46,891 bases of DNA from Bacteroidaceae bacterium (GTDB lineage: Bacteria; Bacteroidota; Bacteroidia; Bacteroidales; Bacteroidaceae). How positions within the stretch are numbered: position 1 is the stretch's first letter; each line of letters starts with the position of its first letter. The translations under genes were made by a program, and so were the position numbers. A model generated the notes under the pieces. It did no database searches, was not told where the DNA came from, and saw nothing but the letters and a program-made list of their open reading frames with translations. The DNA is taken from the NCBI GenBank assembly GCA_024688885.1, contig JAILDV010000052.1:1-46891 (forward strand). The letters are read 5' to 3'. This document shows, piece by piece, positions 25,588 through 33,155 of this stretch.

Positions 25588-26187
25588 ATGTCGGTTCAGA
25601 AGACAAGGGCACTTCTGGTGGACGTGGCTCGTCAACTCTTTGCCAAGAATGGTTTCGAAGACACGTCAATGAACGATATTGCAGTCGCAGCTAACAGAGG
25701 TCGTCGCACACTTTACACCTATTTTAACAGCAAGGAAGAAATCTATCTGGCAGTCATCCAGACAGAGTTGGAACGTCTGTTCGAACGTATGGAAGAGGTG
25801 GCTCGCAAGAACATTTCTCCCGAAGAGAAGTTGGTGCAGCTCATCTTTGCCCATCTCGATGTGATGAAGGAGGCTGTTTATCGTAATGGTAACTTGCGCG
25901 CAGAATTCTTCCGTGATGTGTGGAAGGTGGAGTCTGTGCGAAAGACGTTTGACAAGAACGAAATCAACCTCTTCCGTCGCATTATGAATGAAGGCATTGA
26001 CAAAGGACTCTTCGAGATTCGTAATGTGCGCCTTGCTGCTGAAATCATGCACTATTGTCTGAAGGGGTGTGAGGTGCCTTATATCTATGGCCGATATGCA
26101 GCACAGAATGCAGAAGAGCTGTATCCGTATGTGCGCAGCATGGTGTTCAAGCATTTTTGCCGTACACCGAGATATGGGAAATACTGA
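25588..26187 (+). CDS. TetR/AcrR-family transcriptional regulator
   Basis: A 199-residue regulator. The N-terminal HTH spans about residues 5-50: ALLVDVARQLFAKNGFEDTS, then MNDIAVAANRGRRTLYTYFNSKEEIYLAV, a textbook TetR pattern. The C-terminal ligand and dimer domain is alpha-helical and diverged, so the ligand is unknown. It is followed after 26 bases by fabG in the same direction, making a lipid-related signal plausible. A palindrome at its promoter is a candidate operator. Confidence 0.93.
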   Translation: MSVQKTRALLVDVARQLFAKNGFEDTSMNDIAVAANRGRRTLYTYFNSKEEIYLAVIQTELERLFERMEEVARKNISPEEKLVQLIFAHLDVMKEAVYRNGNLRAEFFRDVWKVESVRKTFDKNEINLFRRIMNEGIDKGLFEIRNVRLAAEIMHYCLKGCEVPYIYGRYAAQNAEELYPYVRSMVFKHFCRTPRYGKY

Positions 26188-26213
26188 TTCATTATTTATA
26201 AATAAAAAATAAT

Positions 26214-26972
26214 ATGGGACTTTTAAGTGGTAAGACAGCCCTGGTAACAGGTGCTGCACGCGGCATCGGTAAAGCTGTCGCTATGAAGTTTGCTCAGGAA
26301 GGTGCGAACATCGCATTTACTGATTTGGTGTTGAACGATGATATGGCTGCAGGTCTCGAAGCTACCCGCAAGGAGATTGAGGCTTTGGGCGTAACATGTC
26401 GTGCTTATGCTGGCAATGCAGCAGACTTTGCTGAAACGGAGGCTGTGGTGAAGAAGATTCACGAGGATTTTGGTTCTATCGACGTATTGGTCAACAACGC
26501 TGGTATCACCAAGGATGGCTTGATGCTCCGTATGACTGAGCAGCAGTGGGATGCTGTTTTGAATGTGAACTTGAAGTCAGCTTTCAACTTCATCCATGCA
26601 TGTGCTCCTATCATGCTTCGTCAGCGTGGTGGTTCTATCATCAACATGTCTTCAGTGGTAGGTGTTCACGGAAATGCAGGTCAGTGCAACTATTCAGCGT
26701 CTAAGGCTGGTATGATTGGTTTGGCTAAGTCTATCGCTCAGGAACTTGGTCCTAAGGGTGTACGTGCCAATGCTGTTGCTCCAGGTTTCATCGAGACAGC
26801 TATGACAGCCCAGTTGCCAGAAGAGATCCGTGCTGACTGGATGAAGAAGATTCCACTTCGTCGTGGTGGTCAGGTAGAGGACATCGCTAATGTGTGTCTT
26901 TTCCTCGCTTCTGACATGTCCAGCTACGTGTCTGGTCAGGTCATCCAGATTGACGGTGGCATGAACATGTAA
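26214..26972 (+). CDS. fabG: 3-oxoacyl-ACP reductase
   Basis: FabG reduces 3-oxoacyl-ACP with NADPH in fatty-acid elongation. It is a 252-residue short-chain dehydrogenase: cofactor loop TGAARGIGKAVA (about 12-23), NNAG in the fourth strand, catalytic S147, Y160 and K164 (NYSASK), and the C-terminal SGQVIQIDGGMNM. The start ATGGGACTTTTAAG gives MGLLSGKTALVTG. Co-directional with the TetR regulator; its TAA shares a base with the next gene's ATG (TAATG). Confidence 0.96.
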   Translation: MGLLSGKTALVTGAARGIGKAVAMKFAQEGANIAFTDLVLNDDMAAGLEATRKEIEALGVTCRAYAGNAADFAETEAVVKKIHEDFGSIDVLVNNAGITKDGLMLRMTEQQWDAVLNVNLKSAFNFIHACAPIMLRQRGGSIINMSSVVGVHGNAGQCNYSASKAGMIGLAKSIAQELGPKGVRANAVAPGFIETAMTAQLPEEIRADWMKKIPLRRGGQVEDIANVCLFLASDMSSYVSGQVIQIDGGMNM

Positions 26973-27640
26973 TGGAAGTAATTTACGAAGATAATCACAT
27001 CATCATTGTTTCGAAGACGACAGGGGAAATTGTACAAGGTGACAAGACTGGTGACAAGCCTCTGAGCGAAACAGTGAAGCAATACATCAAGGAAGCGTAC
27101 GCCAAACCGGGCGACGTCTTCCTTGGTGTTGTTCATCGTCTTGATCGTCCTGTGTTCGGACTTGTCTTGTTTGCGCGTACTTCTAAGGCATTGGCACGTC
27201 TCAATGCCATGTTTGCAAACGGCGAAGTGAAGAAAAAGTATTGGGCGATTGTGAAAGATGCTCCTGCAGAGTCGGAAGGTACACTCACTCATTGGCTTGT
27301 GCGTAACGAGAAACAGAATAAGTCTTATGCCTACGACCACGAAGTGCCTCGCAGCAAGAAAGCCATTCTTCACTATCAAGTCATTGGTAAGTCAGACAAC
27401 TATTATCTTCTGGAGGTGGATTTGAAGACGGGGCGCCATCACCAAATACGTTGTCAGTTGGCAAAGATAGGTTGCCCCATCAAAGGTGACCTCAAATATG
27501 GTGCCAAACGCTCAAACCCTGATGGCAGCATCTCCTTGCTGAGCCGCTCTATGCAGTTCATTCATCCTGTCAGCAAAAAAGAAATTGCCGTCGAAGCACC
27601 ACTGCCCGACGACAATCTATGGAAATCCTTCTCTGTATAG
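26972..27640 (+). CDS. RluA-family pseudouridine synthase
   Basis: A 222-residue enzyme converting uridine to pseudouridine in RNA. VIYEDNHIIIVSKTTGEIVQG opens the catalytic domain, and the catalytic aspartate lies in VHRLDRPVFGLVLFART near residues 55-71. LKTGRHHQIRCQLA is the second family motif. There is no S4 domain, so it is a short RluA/TruC-like form; the RNA target cannot be told from sequence. It overlaps the fabG stop by one base (TAATG), so the two are coupled. Convergent with the cyclophilin gene. Confidence 0.92.
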   Translation: MEVIYEDNHIIIVSKTTGEIVQGDKTGDKPLSETVKQYIKEAYAKPGDVFLGVVHRLDRPVFGLVLFARTSKALARLNAMFANGEVKKKYWAIVKDAPAESEGTLTHWLVRNEKQNKSYAYDHEVPRSKKAILHYQVIGKSDNYYLLEVDLKTGRHHQIRCQLAKIGCPIKGDLKYGAKRSNPDGSISLLSRSMQFIHPVSKKEIAVEAPLPDDNLWKSFSV

Positions 27641-27673
27641 CTCAGAACTTAGAGTTTAGAGAATCTCATTTTT

Positions 27674-28498
27674 TCATTCTTTTACGTATGCCTTGACGAT
27701 GCGTACCTCCTTTAAAGGTACCTCTTGTGCATTCGTCTTGATTTTCTGGATGGTTTCCACCACCTTCATTCCTTCCACCACTTCACCAAAGACGGTGTAT
27801 TCATTGTCCAACCAAGGAGCACCTCCATGAATGCCGTAACTGCGGCGCAGGTCGTGTGGATACGTGATAGGTGGATTCTCAGAAACCTCCCATTTCGCTT
27901 CGTCAAGCAGCTTTTCCAGCAGATTGCTCACCCCTTCGCGGTCACGTGCTTGACGCAGCGCCTCCAGCTTCTCCTTATTTGCCAGTTGCTTTTTCATATA
28001 GAGAATCTCTGTGTCGCGCTGCACCCTTGCTTGTTCGAATGCATCCATATCTGCATCCTGACACGTTCTGCCCGTCACGATGTAGAACTGGAACTTGTCA
28101 CTTGCTCTATCAGGATTCTCCTCGTCACCATCCCTCGCGGCAGCCAGAACACCACGCTTGTTGAAATGCTTTGGCCACACAATCTCCGCAGGAATTCGCT
28201 CCGTGATGGTGTCACCTTCAGGAGTCAGTTTCACCTTATATCCTTCTGGACGTGTCTTTGGGTCACCCGTCTGAATCATGAAGTCACGCACCACACGATG
28301 AAATGTCACGCCTGTGTACATCCCGTCCTTCACATTCTTTACAAAGTTGTCCCGATGTCCGGGTGTGTCATCGTAGAGTTTCACACGAATCTCACCTGCT
28401 GTAGTTTCCAACACCACCTCCGTTTCTTGCCCTCCTTCGGTGCATCCCATGCACACCATACAGCAAGTCCACAGCAATATGGCAATAATATTCTTCAT
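27674..28498 (-). CDS. Cyclophilin-type peptidyl-prolyl isomerase, lipoprotein
   Basis: A 274-residue envelope cyclophilin. The start at 28498 gives a lipoprotein signal (NIIAILLWTCCMVCMGC, cysteine about 20). The PPIase domain has EIRVKLYDDTPGHRDNFVKNV, GVTFHRVVRDFMIQTGD and DKFQFYIVTG, and ends GEVVEGMKVVETIQKIKTN. A charged helical insertion of about 60 residues (YMKKQLANKEKLEALRQARD and following) interrupts the fold, a form common in Bacteroidales. The longer frame to 28612 is rejected because it runs through a heptamer array (FNFQFSILNY). It helps fold exported proteins. Confidence 0.92.
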   Translation of the reverse strand: MKNIIAILLWTCCMVCMGCTEGGQETEVVLETTAGEIRVKLYDDTPGHRDNFVKNVKDGMYTGVTFHRVVRDFMIQTGDPKTRPEGYKVKLTPEGDTITERIPAEIVWPKHFNKRGVLAAARDGDEENPDRASDKFQFYIVTGRTCQDADMDAFEQARVQRDTEILYMKKQLANKEKLEALRQARDREGVSNLLEKLLDEAKWEVSENPPITYPHDLRRSYGIHGGAPWLDNEYTVFGEVVEGMKVVETIQKIKTNAQEVPLKEVRIVKAYVKE

Positions 28499-28529
28499 TT
28501 CTATTGTAAGGTTTTTTTGTTTCTGCAGA

Positions 28530-28537
28530 CAAAGGTA
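28530..28537 (-). promoter_or_regulatory. -7 box TACCTTTG of the cyclophilin gene
   Basis: TACCTTTG read on the minus strand, 31 bases before the ATG. The heptamer array lies where the -33 box should be, and no TTTG is seen. Confidence 0.6.
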
Positions 28538-28545
28538 CGAAAAAT

Positions 28546-28688
28546 AATTGAGAATTGAGAATTGAAAATTGAAAATTAGCCTTGCGGGGTGTTTCTGGCA
28601 GCCTTTCCGCATGTCAAACAGTGTACTCTAAGTTAAAAAACGAAGAAAAAAGAAAAATTTTCAATTTTCAATTATCAATTATCAATTA
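28546..28688. repeat. Inverted heptamer element with conserved core (element E)
   Basis: Left arm 28546-28578 has AATTGAG and AATTGAA units, right arm 28656-28688 has AATTTTC and AATTATC units. The inner 18 bases of the arms (28560-28577 and 28656-28673) are perfect reverse complements. The core begins GCCTTGCGGGGTGT at 28579. It lies between the divergent cyclophilin gene and tRNA-Pro. Confidence 0.85.
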
Positions 28689-28695
28689 AAAGTGT

Positions 28696-28703
28696 TACCT
28701 TTG
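28696..28703 (+). promoter_or_regulatory. -7 box TACCTTTG of the tRNA-Pro promoter
   Basis: TACCTTTG ends 17 bases before the tRNA 5' end. The upstream half is repeat arm. Confidence 0.65.
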
Positions 28704-28720
28704 CAGTCGATTTGAAAAAT

Positions 28721-28794
28721 CGGGAAGTAGCGCAGTTGGTTAGCGTACACGTCTGGGGGGCGTGTGGTCGCCAGTTCGAGTCTGGTCTTCCCGA
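28721..28794 (+). tRNA. tRNA-Pro (anticodon GGG)
   Basis: 74 bases fold into a full cloverleaf. Acceptor stem CGGGAAG/CTTCCCG, D-stem GCGC/GCGT, anticodon stem CACGT/GCGTG with loop CTGGGGG (anticodon GGG at 28755-28757), T-stem GCCAG/CTGGT with loop TTCGAGT, discriminator A. It reads CCC (and CCU). No CCA is encoded, as is common in this phylum. Confidence 0.95.
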
Positions 28795-28805
28795 CAAGAA
28801 AAGGG

Positions 28806-28839
28806 CAAGAGTGGTGTTTTAGGATACCACTCTTGTTTT
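28806..28839 (+). terminator. Rho-independent terminator after tRNA-Pro
   Basis: Perfect 10-bp stem CAAGAGTGGT / ACCACTCTTG (28806-28815, 28826-28835), 10-base loop, then TTTT. Confidence 0.85.
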
Positions 28840-28871
28840 AGTTATTTAAGTTTCGCAAGCTCAACTTCTTT

Positions 28872-28993
28872 GGAGTTAAGGAGTTAAAGGAGTTATCGCT
28901 ACGCTTAGGAGTTAAGCCATTACCTGTTTCAGGGCGTTTCCCACTAGCCTGAGTATCGGCTTAACTACTGACTACTTAACTACTTCAGAAAGT
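28872..28993. repeat. Dispersed 125-bp element, copy 1
   Basis: GGAGTTAAGGAGTTAAAGGAG at one end, GCCATTACC and AGCCTGAGTATCGGC in the middle, TTAACTACTTCAGAAAG at the other end. The same sequence occurs inverted at 40925-41052; only a middle stretch of about 20 bases and a 7-base unit differ. It precedes the radical SAM gene by 25 bases. Confidence 0.9.
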
Positions 28994-29018
28994 CGAGTTA
29001 GTTATATACGATAAGGAG

Positions 29019-30320
29019 ATGCTGACAGAAAAGACCTTGGAAAAATTGCGCATATTGGCTGAATCGGCGAAATACGATGTGTCGTGTTCGTCGAGTGGCA
29101 CCGTGCGTGGTGGTAAGCAAGGTATGGTGGGAAACACGGTGGGTGGTGTCGGCATCTGTCACTCTTTTGCAGACGACGGACGTTGTATCTCGCTGCTGAA
29201 AGTGATGTTGACCAATTATTGTATGTATGATTGTGCCTATTGCATCAATAGGCGAAGTAACGACATCAAGCGTGCCACCTTGGCAGTGCATGAATTGGAA
29301 GAGATTGTGATGGAGTTCTATCGGAGAAATTACATCGAGGGGCTCTTCCTGAGCAGCGGGGTGGTGCGGAATCCCGACTACACGATGGAGCGCTTGGTGG
29401 CTATTGCCAAGGACTTGCGCACGGTGCATCACTTCAATGGCTACATCCACCTGAAGAGCATTCCAGGGGCAAGTCGTGAGTTGATGAGTGAGGCGGGGCG
29501 CTATGCCGACCGCATGAGCGTGAACATTGAGATTCCGAACGAGACCTCGCTCAAGATGTTGGCACCAGAGAAAGACCATCAGAGCGTCTTCACGCCCATG
29601 AAGTTTATCCAACAAGGAGTGTTGGAGAATAAGGAAGACAGGAAACACTTGCGTCATGTCCCCCGTTTCGTGCCAGCGGGACAGAGCACCCAGATGATTG
29701 TGGGGGCAACGAATGAGACTGACCGTGACATCCTGCACATGTCATCAGCCATGTATGGACAACCCACCATGCGACGTGTCTATTATTCGGGTTATGTGAG
29801 TGTGAACACCTACGACCCTCGCTTGCCCGTCTTGAAACAACCTCCTTTGGTACGTGAGAACCGACTCTATCAGGCAGATTGGCTCATGCGTTTCTATCAG
29901 TTCAAGGTGGAGGAGATAGTGGATGAAGCCAATGCCAACCTCGACTTGGAAGTTGACCCTAAACTGGCGTGGGCATTGAGGCATCCGGAGCAATTCCCTG
30001 TAGATATCAACCGCGATGACTACGAAAAGATTCTCCGTGTGCCAGGCATCGGCGTGAAATCTGCCATGCTCATTGTCAATTCCCGCCGCTTCAATCGCAT
30101 CACCTCCTATCACCTGAAAAAGATGGGGGTGGTGATGAAGAAAGCCAAGTATTTCATCACGTGTCACGAACTCACCGATGGCTATGCCAATCCCATCGTT
30201 GGCATTAACGAACTTCATCCAGAACGCCTCAAGCCCCTTCTCATCTCGAAAGCCCAACAAAAGAAAGCGGCAGCAGAACTGCAACTGACGCTTGACTTTG
30301 AAGAGGAGAAGAAAGGATAA
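29019..30320 (+). CDS. Putative DNA modification/repair radical SAM protein (TIGR03916 type)
   Basis: A 433-residue radical SAM enzyme. The cluster motif CMYDCAYC holds C68, C72 and C75, which would bind the 4Fe-4S cluster. The conserved start KLRILAESAKYDVSCSSSGT and the stretch ISLLKVMLTNYCMYDC are family hallmarks. A helix-hairpin-helix-like segment lies near residues 335-355 (YEKILRVPGIGVKSAMLIVN), suggesting DNA binding. The family is always paired with the next gene's family, and a role in DNA repair is predicted rather than shown. The ATG directly follows AAGGAG, too close to be a normal Shine-Dalgarno. Confidence 0.9.
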   Translation: MLTEKTLEKLRILAESAKYDVSCSSSGTVRGGKQGMVGNTVGGVGICHSFADDGRCISLLKVMLTNYCMYDCAYCINRRSNDIKRATLAVHELEEIVMEFYRRNYIEGLFLSSGVVRNPDYTMERLVAIAKDLRTVHHFNGYIHLKSIPGASRELMSEAGRYADRMSVNIEIPNETSLKMLAPEKDHQSVFTPMKFIQQGVLENKEDRKHLRHVPRFVPAGQSTQMIVGATNETDRDILHMSSAMYGQPTMRRVYYSGYVSVNTYDPRLPVLKQPPLVRENRLYQADWLMRFYQFKVEEIVDEANANLDLEVDPKLAWALRHPEQFPVDINRDDYEKILRVPGIGVKSAMLIVNSRRFNRITSYHLKKMGVVMKKAKYFITCHELTDGYANPIVGINELHPERLKPLLISKAQQKKAAAELQLTLDFEEEKKG

Positions 30321-30335
30321 ATTGTACATGAAAAG

Positions 30336-31121
30336 ATGCTCATATACACAATAGACAGAACTCTTGACGGGGTGCTCTCTGCCGTCTTCGATGCATTCTC
30401 GCTGCATCAACAGCCCGATGCCTTGGTGGGGAAGGAAGAACCCTTGCCGTTATTCTGCGATGAGGTGCATGAAGTGATGACTGCAGATGACCGAGCTCAA
30501 CGTGTGTGGACAGGATTGGAGAAGCGGGTGACGAAGGAGGCAATGAGGTTGATGTCAGTGAGTTTCTTGTCTGAAATGCCAGAACTGCACACACCTTTAT
30601 TTAATTATATATGTAAGGTGTTTCGTCAACCAGAAGGAGCCAGAAGTATCGAACGGAACTTTTCTGACCCCGATGTGCTGACGGTGACGAATATCTTCCG
30701 AAAGGTGATGCATGAGCGGTTGCGGATGATGCAATTTGTACGTTTTCAGAAAGCGAAAGATGGGACTTACTTGGGTGTTGTGTCGCCCGACCACAATGTG
30801 TTGCCTTTGGTGGTGAGTCATTTCAAAGACCGTTTTGGCGACCAGCCTTGGCTTCTGTACGATGCAAAACGGCGATATGGTTTCTATTACGACCTGCAGG
30901 AAGTGACACGTGTCACGTTTCAGGGAGAAGATGCTCTGCCTTTTGACCTTGATAGTGGAAAGTTGAATGACGAAGTGCTGAGTGAGGATGATAAACTCTT
31001 TCAAGACCTGTGGCGTACTTACTTCAAGGCAATCTGCATTCGGGAACGTATGAATCCGAAGAAGCAGCTCAGCGATATGCCCCGACGCTACTGGAAATAT
31101 ATGACGGAGAAGAACCTTTAG
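30336..31121 (+). CDS. TIGR03915-family putative DNA repair protein, partner of the radical SAM gene
   Basis: A 261-residue cytosolic protein. It begins LIYTIDRTLDGVLSAVFDAF, typical of the family that accompanies the TIGR03916 radical SAM proteins. A DUF4130-like body follows with VLTVTNIFRKVMHERLRMMQFVRFQ near 125-150, DHNVLPLVVSHFKDRFGDQPWLLYD and RYGFYYDL. It ends at PRRYWKYMTEK. The catalytic activity is unknown; part of the family is fused to uracil-DNA glycosylase domains, here it is not. It starts 15 bases after the radical SAM stop, so they form an operon. Confidence 0.88.
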   Translation: MLIYTIDRTLDGVLSAVFDAFSLHQQPDALVGKEEPLPLFCDEVHEVMTADDRAQRVWTGLEKRVTKEAMRLMSVSFLSEMPELHTPLFNYICKVFRQPEGARSIERNFSDPDVLTVTNIFRKVMHERLRMMQFVRFQKAKDGTYLGVVSPDHNVLPLVVSHFKDRFGDQPWLLYDAKRRYGFYYDLQEVTRVTFQGEDALPFDLDSGKLNDEVLSEDDKLFQDLWRTYFKAICIRERMNPKKQLSDMPRRYWKYMTEKNL

Positions 31122-31153
31122 TATAGTTTAGGGTTTAGAGTATAAGGACAATT

Positions 31154-31651
31154 ATGGCAGACAAGATGACACCCCAGCAGCGCAGCAATTGTATGCGCAG
31201 AATTAGGTCGAAGAACACGCGACCTGAGATGCTTGTGCGTCGTTTCTTGTTCAGTCATGGTTTCCGCTATCGCATTCATGCAAGGAACTTGCCAGGCACA
31301 CCCGATTTGACGATTGTAGGTCTTCGTACCTGCATCTTCATCAATGGCTGTTTCTGGCACGGACACGAAGGGTGCTCTATGTATAAGATACCACAAACCC
31401 ACGTGGATTTCTGGACACACAAAATCCTGCGTAATAAAGAGCGGGACCACGAAAACCTTTTGGCACTCAAGGCAAAAGGCTGGCACACCATCGAGATATG
31501 GGAATGTCAGCTTAAACCCCATGAACGTGAACAAACCCTGCAAGGACTTCTTCGTACCCTTAACTACATTGCTTTGGAGAATCAAGGGGCAAAGGTGACC
31601 TACAACTTTGATTTGGAGGAAGAAAGAAGCGTGGCTGCCGAAGAGGAATGA
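31154..31651 (+). CDS. vsr: Very short patch repair endonuclease (Vsr)
   Basis: Vsr nicks at T:G mismatches left by deamination of 5-methylcytosine. The 165 residues start DKMTPQQRSNCMRRIRSKNT and carry PEMLVRRFLF, GTPDLTIVGLRTCIFINGCFWHGHEGC with the catalytic aspartate in PDL and the zinc/His region WHGHEGC, and WTHKILRNKERD. Length is normal for the family. No Dcm-type cytosine methyltransferase lies beside it here, although one is the usual partner. It follows the TIGR03915 gene by 32 bases through a short TTTAGGG-like repeat. Confidence 0.93.
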   Translation: MADKMTPQQRSNCMRRIRSKNTRPEMLVRRFLFSHGFRYRIHARNLPGTPDLTIVGLRTCIFINGCFWHGHEGCSMYKIPQTHVDFWTHKILRNKERDHENLLALKAKGWHTIEIWECQLKPHEREQTLQGLLRTLNYIALENQGAKVTYNFDLEEERSVAAEEE

Positions 31652-31682
31652 AGACGGCGGGGGCTGTTTTTGTGTTTTTTTA

Positions 31683-31712
31683 TTGATAATACAGATTTTT
31701 TCCCTACCTTTG
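31683..31712 (+). promoter_or_regulatory. Bacteroidetes-type promoter for the gtr cluster
   Basis: TTG at 31683-31685, 19 bases, TACCTTTG at 31705-31712. Confidence 0.7.
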
Positions 31713-31780
31713 TATTTGTTTATGTAGTTCATGTAATGGACAAGAGAGAGAAGTGCCGAATGATGACTTAAAAAAGCGCA

Positions 31781-32227
31781 TTGAAGGTGTTCAGGTGGAT
31801 AATAGAGTTATATAATCGACATTCCAGAATGGCTCAGTTTTTTCGATTCTGCGTGAATGGCGGTGTGTCAGCTGGCATCCATTATGGGGTGTATGTGTTG
31901 ATGATGCAGTTCATACAGATAGATATTGCTTATTCCATCGGTTATGTTGTGTCGTTTGTCTATAATTTTTTCCTTACGTGCTACTGGACTTTTCATGCTC
32001 GTCCCACTTGGACGCGCCTTTTGGGATTTAGTGGCAGTCATGTGGTGAACTACTTGATACATGTAGTGCTCTTCCACCTTCTGACCGTATGGGGCGTTCA
32101 TCGTCTGATAGCCCCTGTGTTGGTGCTCATGGTGGCTGTGCCCACGAATTTCTTGATTTTGCGTTTCGTGTATAGAAATAAGAATAGAGATGAAAAAGGT
32201 GACGATTCTGCTTCCAGCCTACAATGA
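31781..32227 (+). CDS. GtrA-family membrane protein
   Basis: A 148-residue protein with four membrane helices, matching GtrA: FFRFCVNGGVSAGIHYGVYVL near residues 19-39, IAYSIGYVVSFVYNFFLTCYWTF near 49-71, then two more. GtrA proteins are thought to flip polyprenyl-linked sugars made by the GT2 partner. The start is uncertain. A TTG at 31781 gives MKVFRWII; ATG at 31829 (MAQFFRFCVNGG) is the nearest ATG that keeps the domain. An in-frame TAA at 31769 blocks longer forms, leaving a 11-codon ORF (31736-31771) upstream in the same frame. It overlaps the GT2 gene by 38 bases. Confidence 0.85.
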   Translation: MKVFRWIIELYNRHSRMAQFFRFCVNGGVSAGIHYGVYVLMMQFIQIDIAYSIGYVVSFVYNFFLTCYWTFHARPTWTRLLGFSGSHVVNYLIHVVLFHLLTVWGVHRLIAPVLVLMVAVPTNFLILRFVYRNKNRDEKGDDSASSLQ

Positions 32228-33155
32228 GGAAGCATCTTTTCCCGTTCTGGAGCAATGCATGCAACGGGTTTTGAAGGAGAATCCTGGCTATGATTGGGAG
32301 TTTCTGATGGTGAATGATGGTTCCACCGATAACACCTTGCAGCAGATGGTTCGTCTGCGTTAGGAAGACCCTGCGCATTGGAACTATAGCAATCTGTCGC
32401 GCAATTATGGAAAGGAATTGGCGATGATGGCAGGTTTTGACTATGCCAAGGGTGATGCATTGATTATCATGGATTTTGACATGCATCATCCTGTCGATGT
32501 AATACCTGAGATGTTGAAGTGGTGGGAAGAAGGATATGACGATGTGTATGCCACCCGTCAAGGCTCTACAGAGAAGTGGTTCAAGCGCAAGTCATCCCAG
32601 TGGTACTACAAGGTGTTGCAGATGTTCACTCGAGTGCCCATCCAACAGAACACGGGCGATTCCCGCCTCTTAGACCGTTCTTGCATAGAAGCGTTGAGGC
32701 AGATGCGTGAGGTGGAGCGCAACACAAAAGGCATGTATTCGTGGATAGGTTTCCGTAAGAAAGGCATCTACTATCAGCAGCAGGAGCGACAGGCAGGTGC
32801 TTCCAAATGGAGCAACCGGGCGTTGCTGAATCTTGCGTTGAATGGTATCATGGCATACACCACTGCTCCGTTGCGACTTGCCAGCATCTTGGGAGTACTG
32901 ATTTCCCTCTGTGCCTTCCTCTATCTCGTCTACATCATTATTGTGACTAACCTCTACGGCGACCCTGTAGCGGGTTATCCTACCATCATGGTGACGGTGC
33001 TCTTCTTGGGTGGTGCACAGATGATTTGCATCGGTGTGATAGGAGAGTATTTGGCAAGAGTGTTCAACGGATCCAAGCATCGCCCTGGTTATTTCATAAG
33101 TAGCTATAACGGAGAAAGAAATGTAAAACGTGAAGACCATGAAAAGCAAGATTGA
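32190..33155 (+). pseudogene. GT2 polyprenyl-phosphate glycosyltransferase (GtrB/DPM1-like) with in-frame amber codon
   Basis: The frame from ATG 32190 encodes the GT-A donor fold (VTILLPAYNEE, FLMVNDGSTDNT), meets TAG at 32361-32363, then continues unbroken in the same frame to 33155 (NYSNLSRNYGKELAMMAGFD, DALIIMDFDMHHP, then two C-terminal membrane helices near residues 225-250 and 262-285). Relatives have Lys, Gln or Glu where the stop lies (LR-x-EDP), so one base change explains it. The full product would be 321 residues. A restart at 32418 would lack the nucleotide-sugar binding half and should be inactive. Neighbouring genes gtrA and GT87 are intact. Sequencing error or recent mutation are both possible. 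Confidence 0.85.

Noticed and set aside
27641-27673. Terminator between the pseudouridine synthase and cyclophilin genes
   Set aside because: Only a weak, short pairing (GAG...CTC) precedes a T-run; not convincing.
28499-28612. N-terminal extension of the cyclophilin
   Set aside because: It translates the repeat arm (FNFQFSILNY) and crosses the promoter.
28872-28993. Insertion sequence
   Set aside because: No transposase and no clear terminal inverted repeats or target duplication were seen; reported only as a repeat.
32361-32363. TAG read as an amino acid such as pyrrolysine
   Set aside because: No sign of the pyrrolysine machinery and GT2 enzymes are not known to use it; a simple nonsense change is enough.
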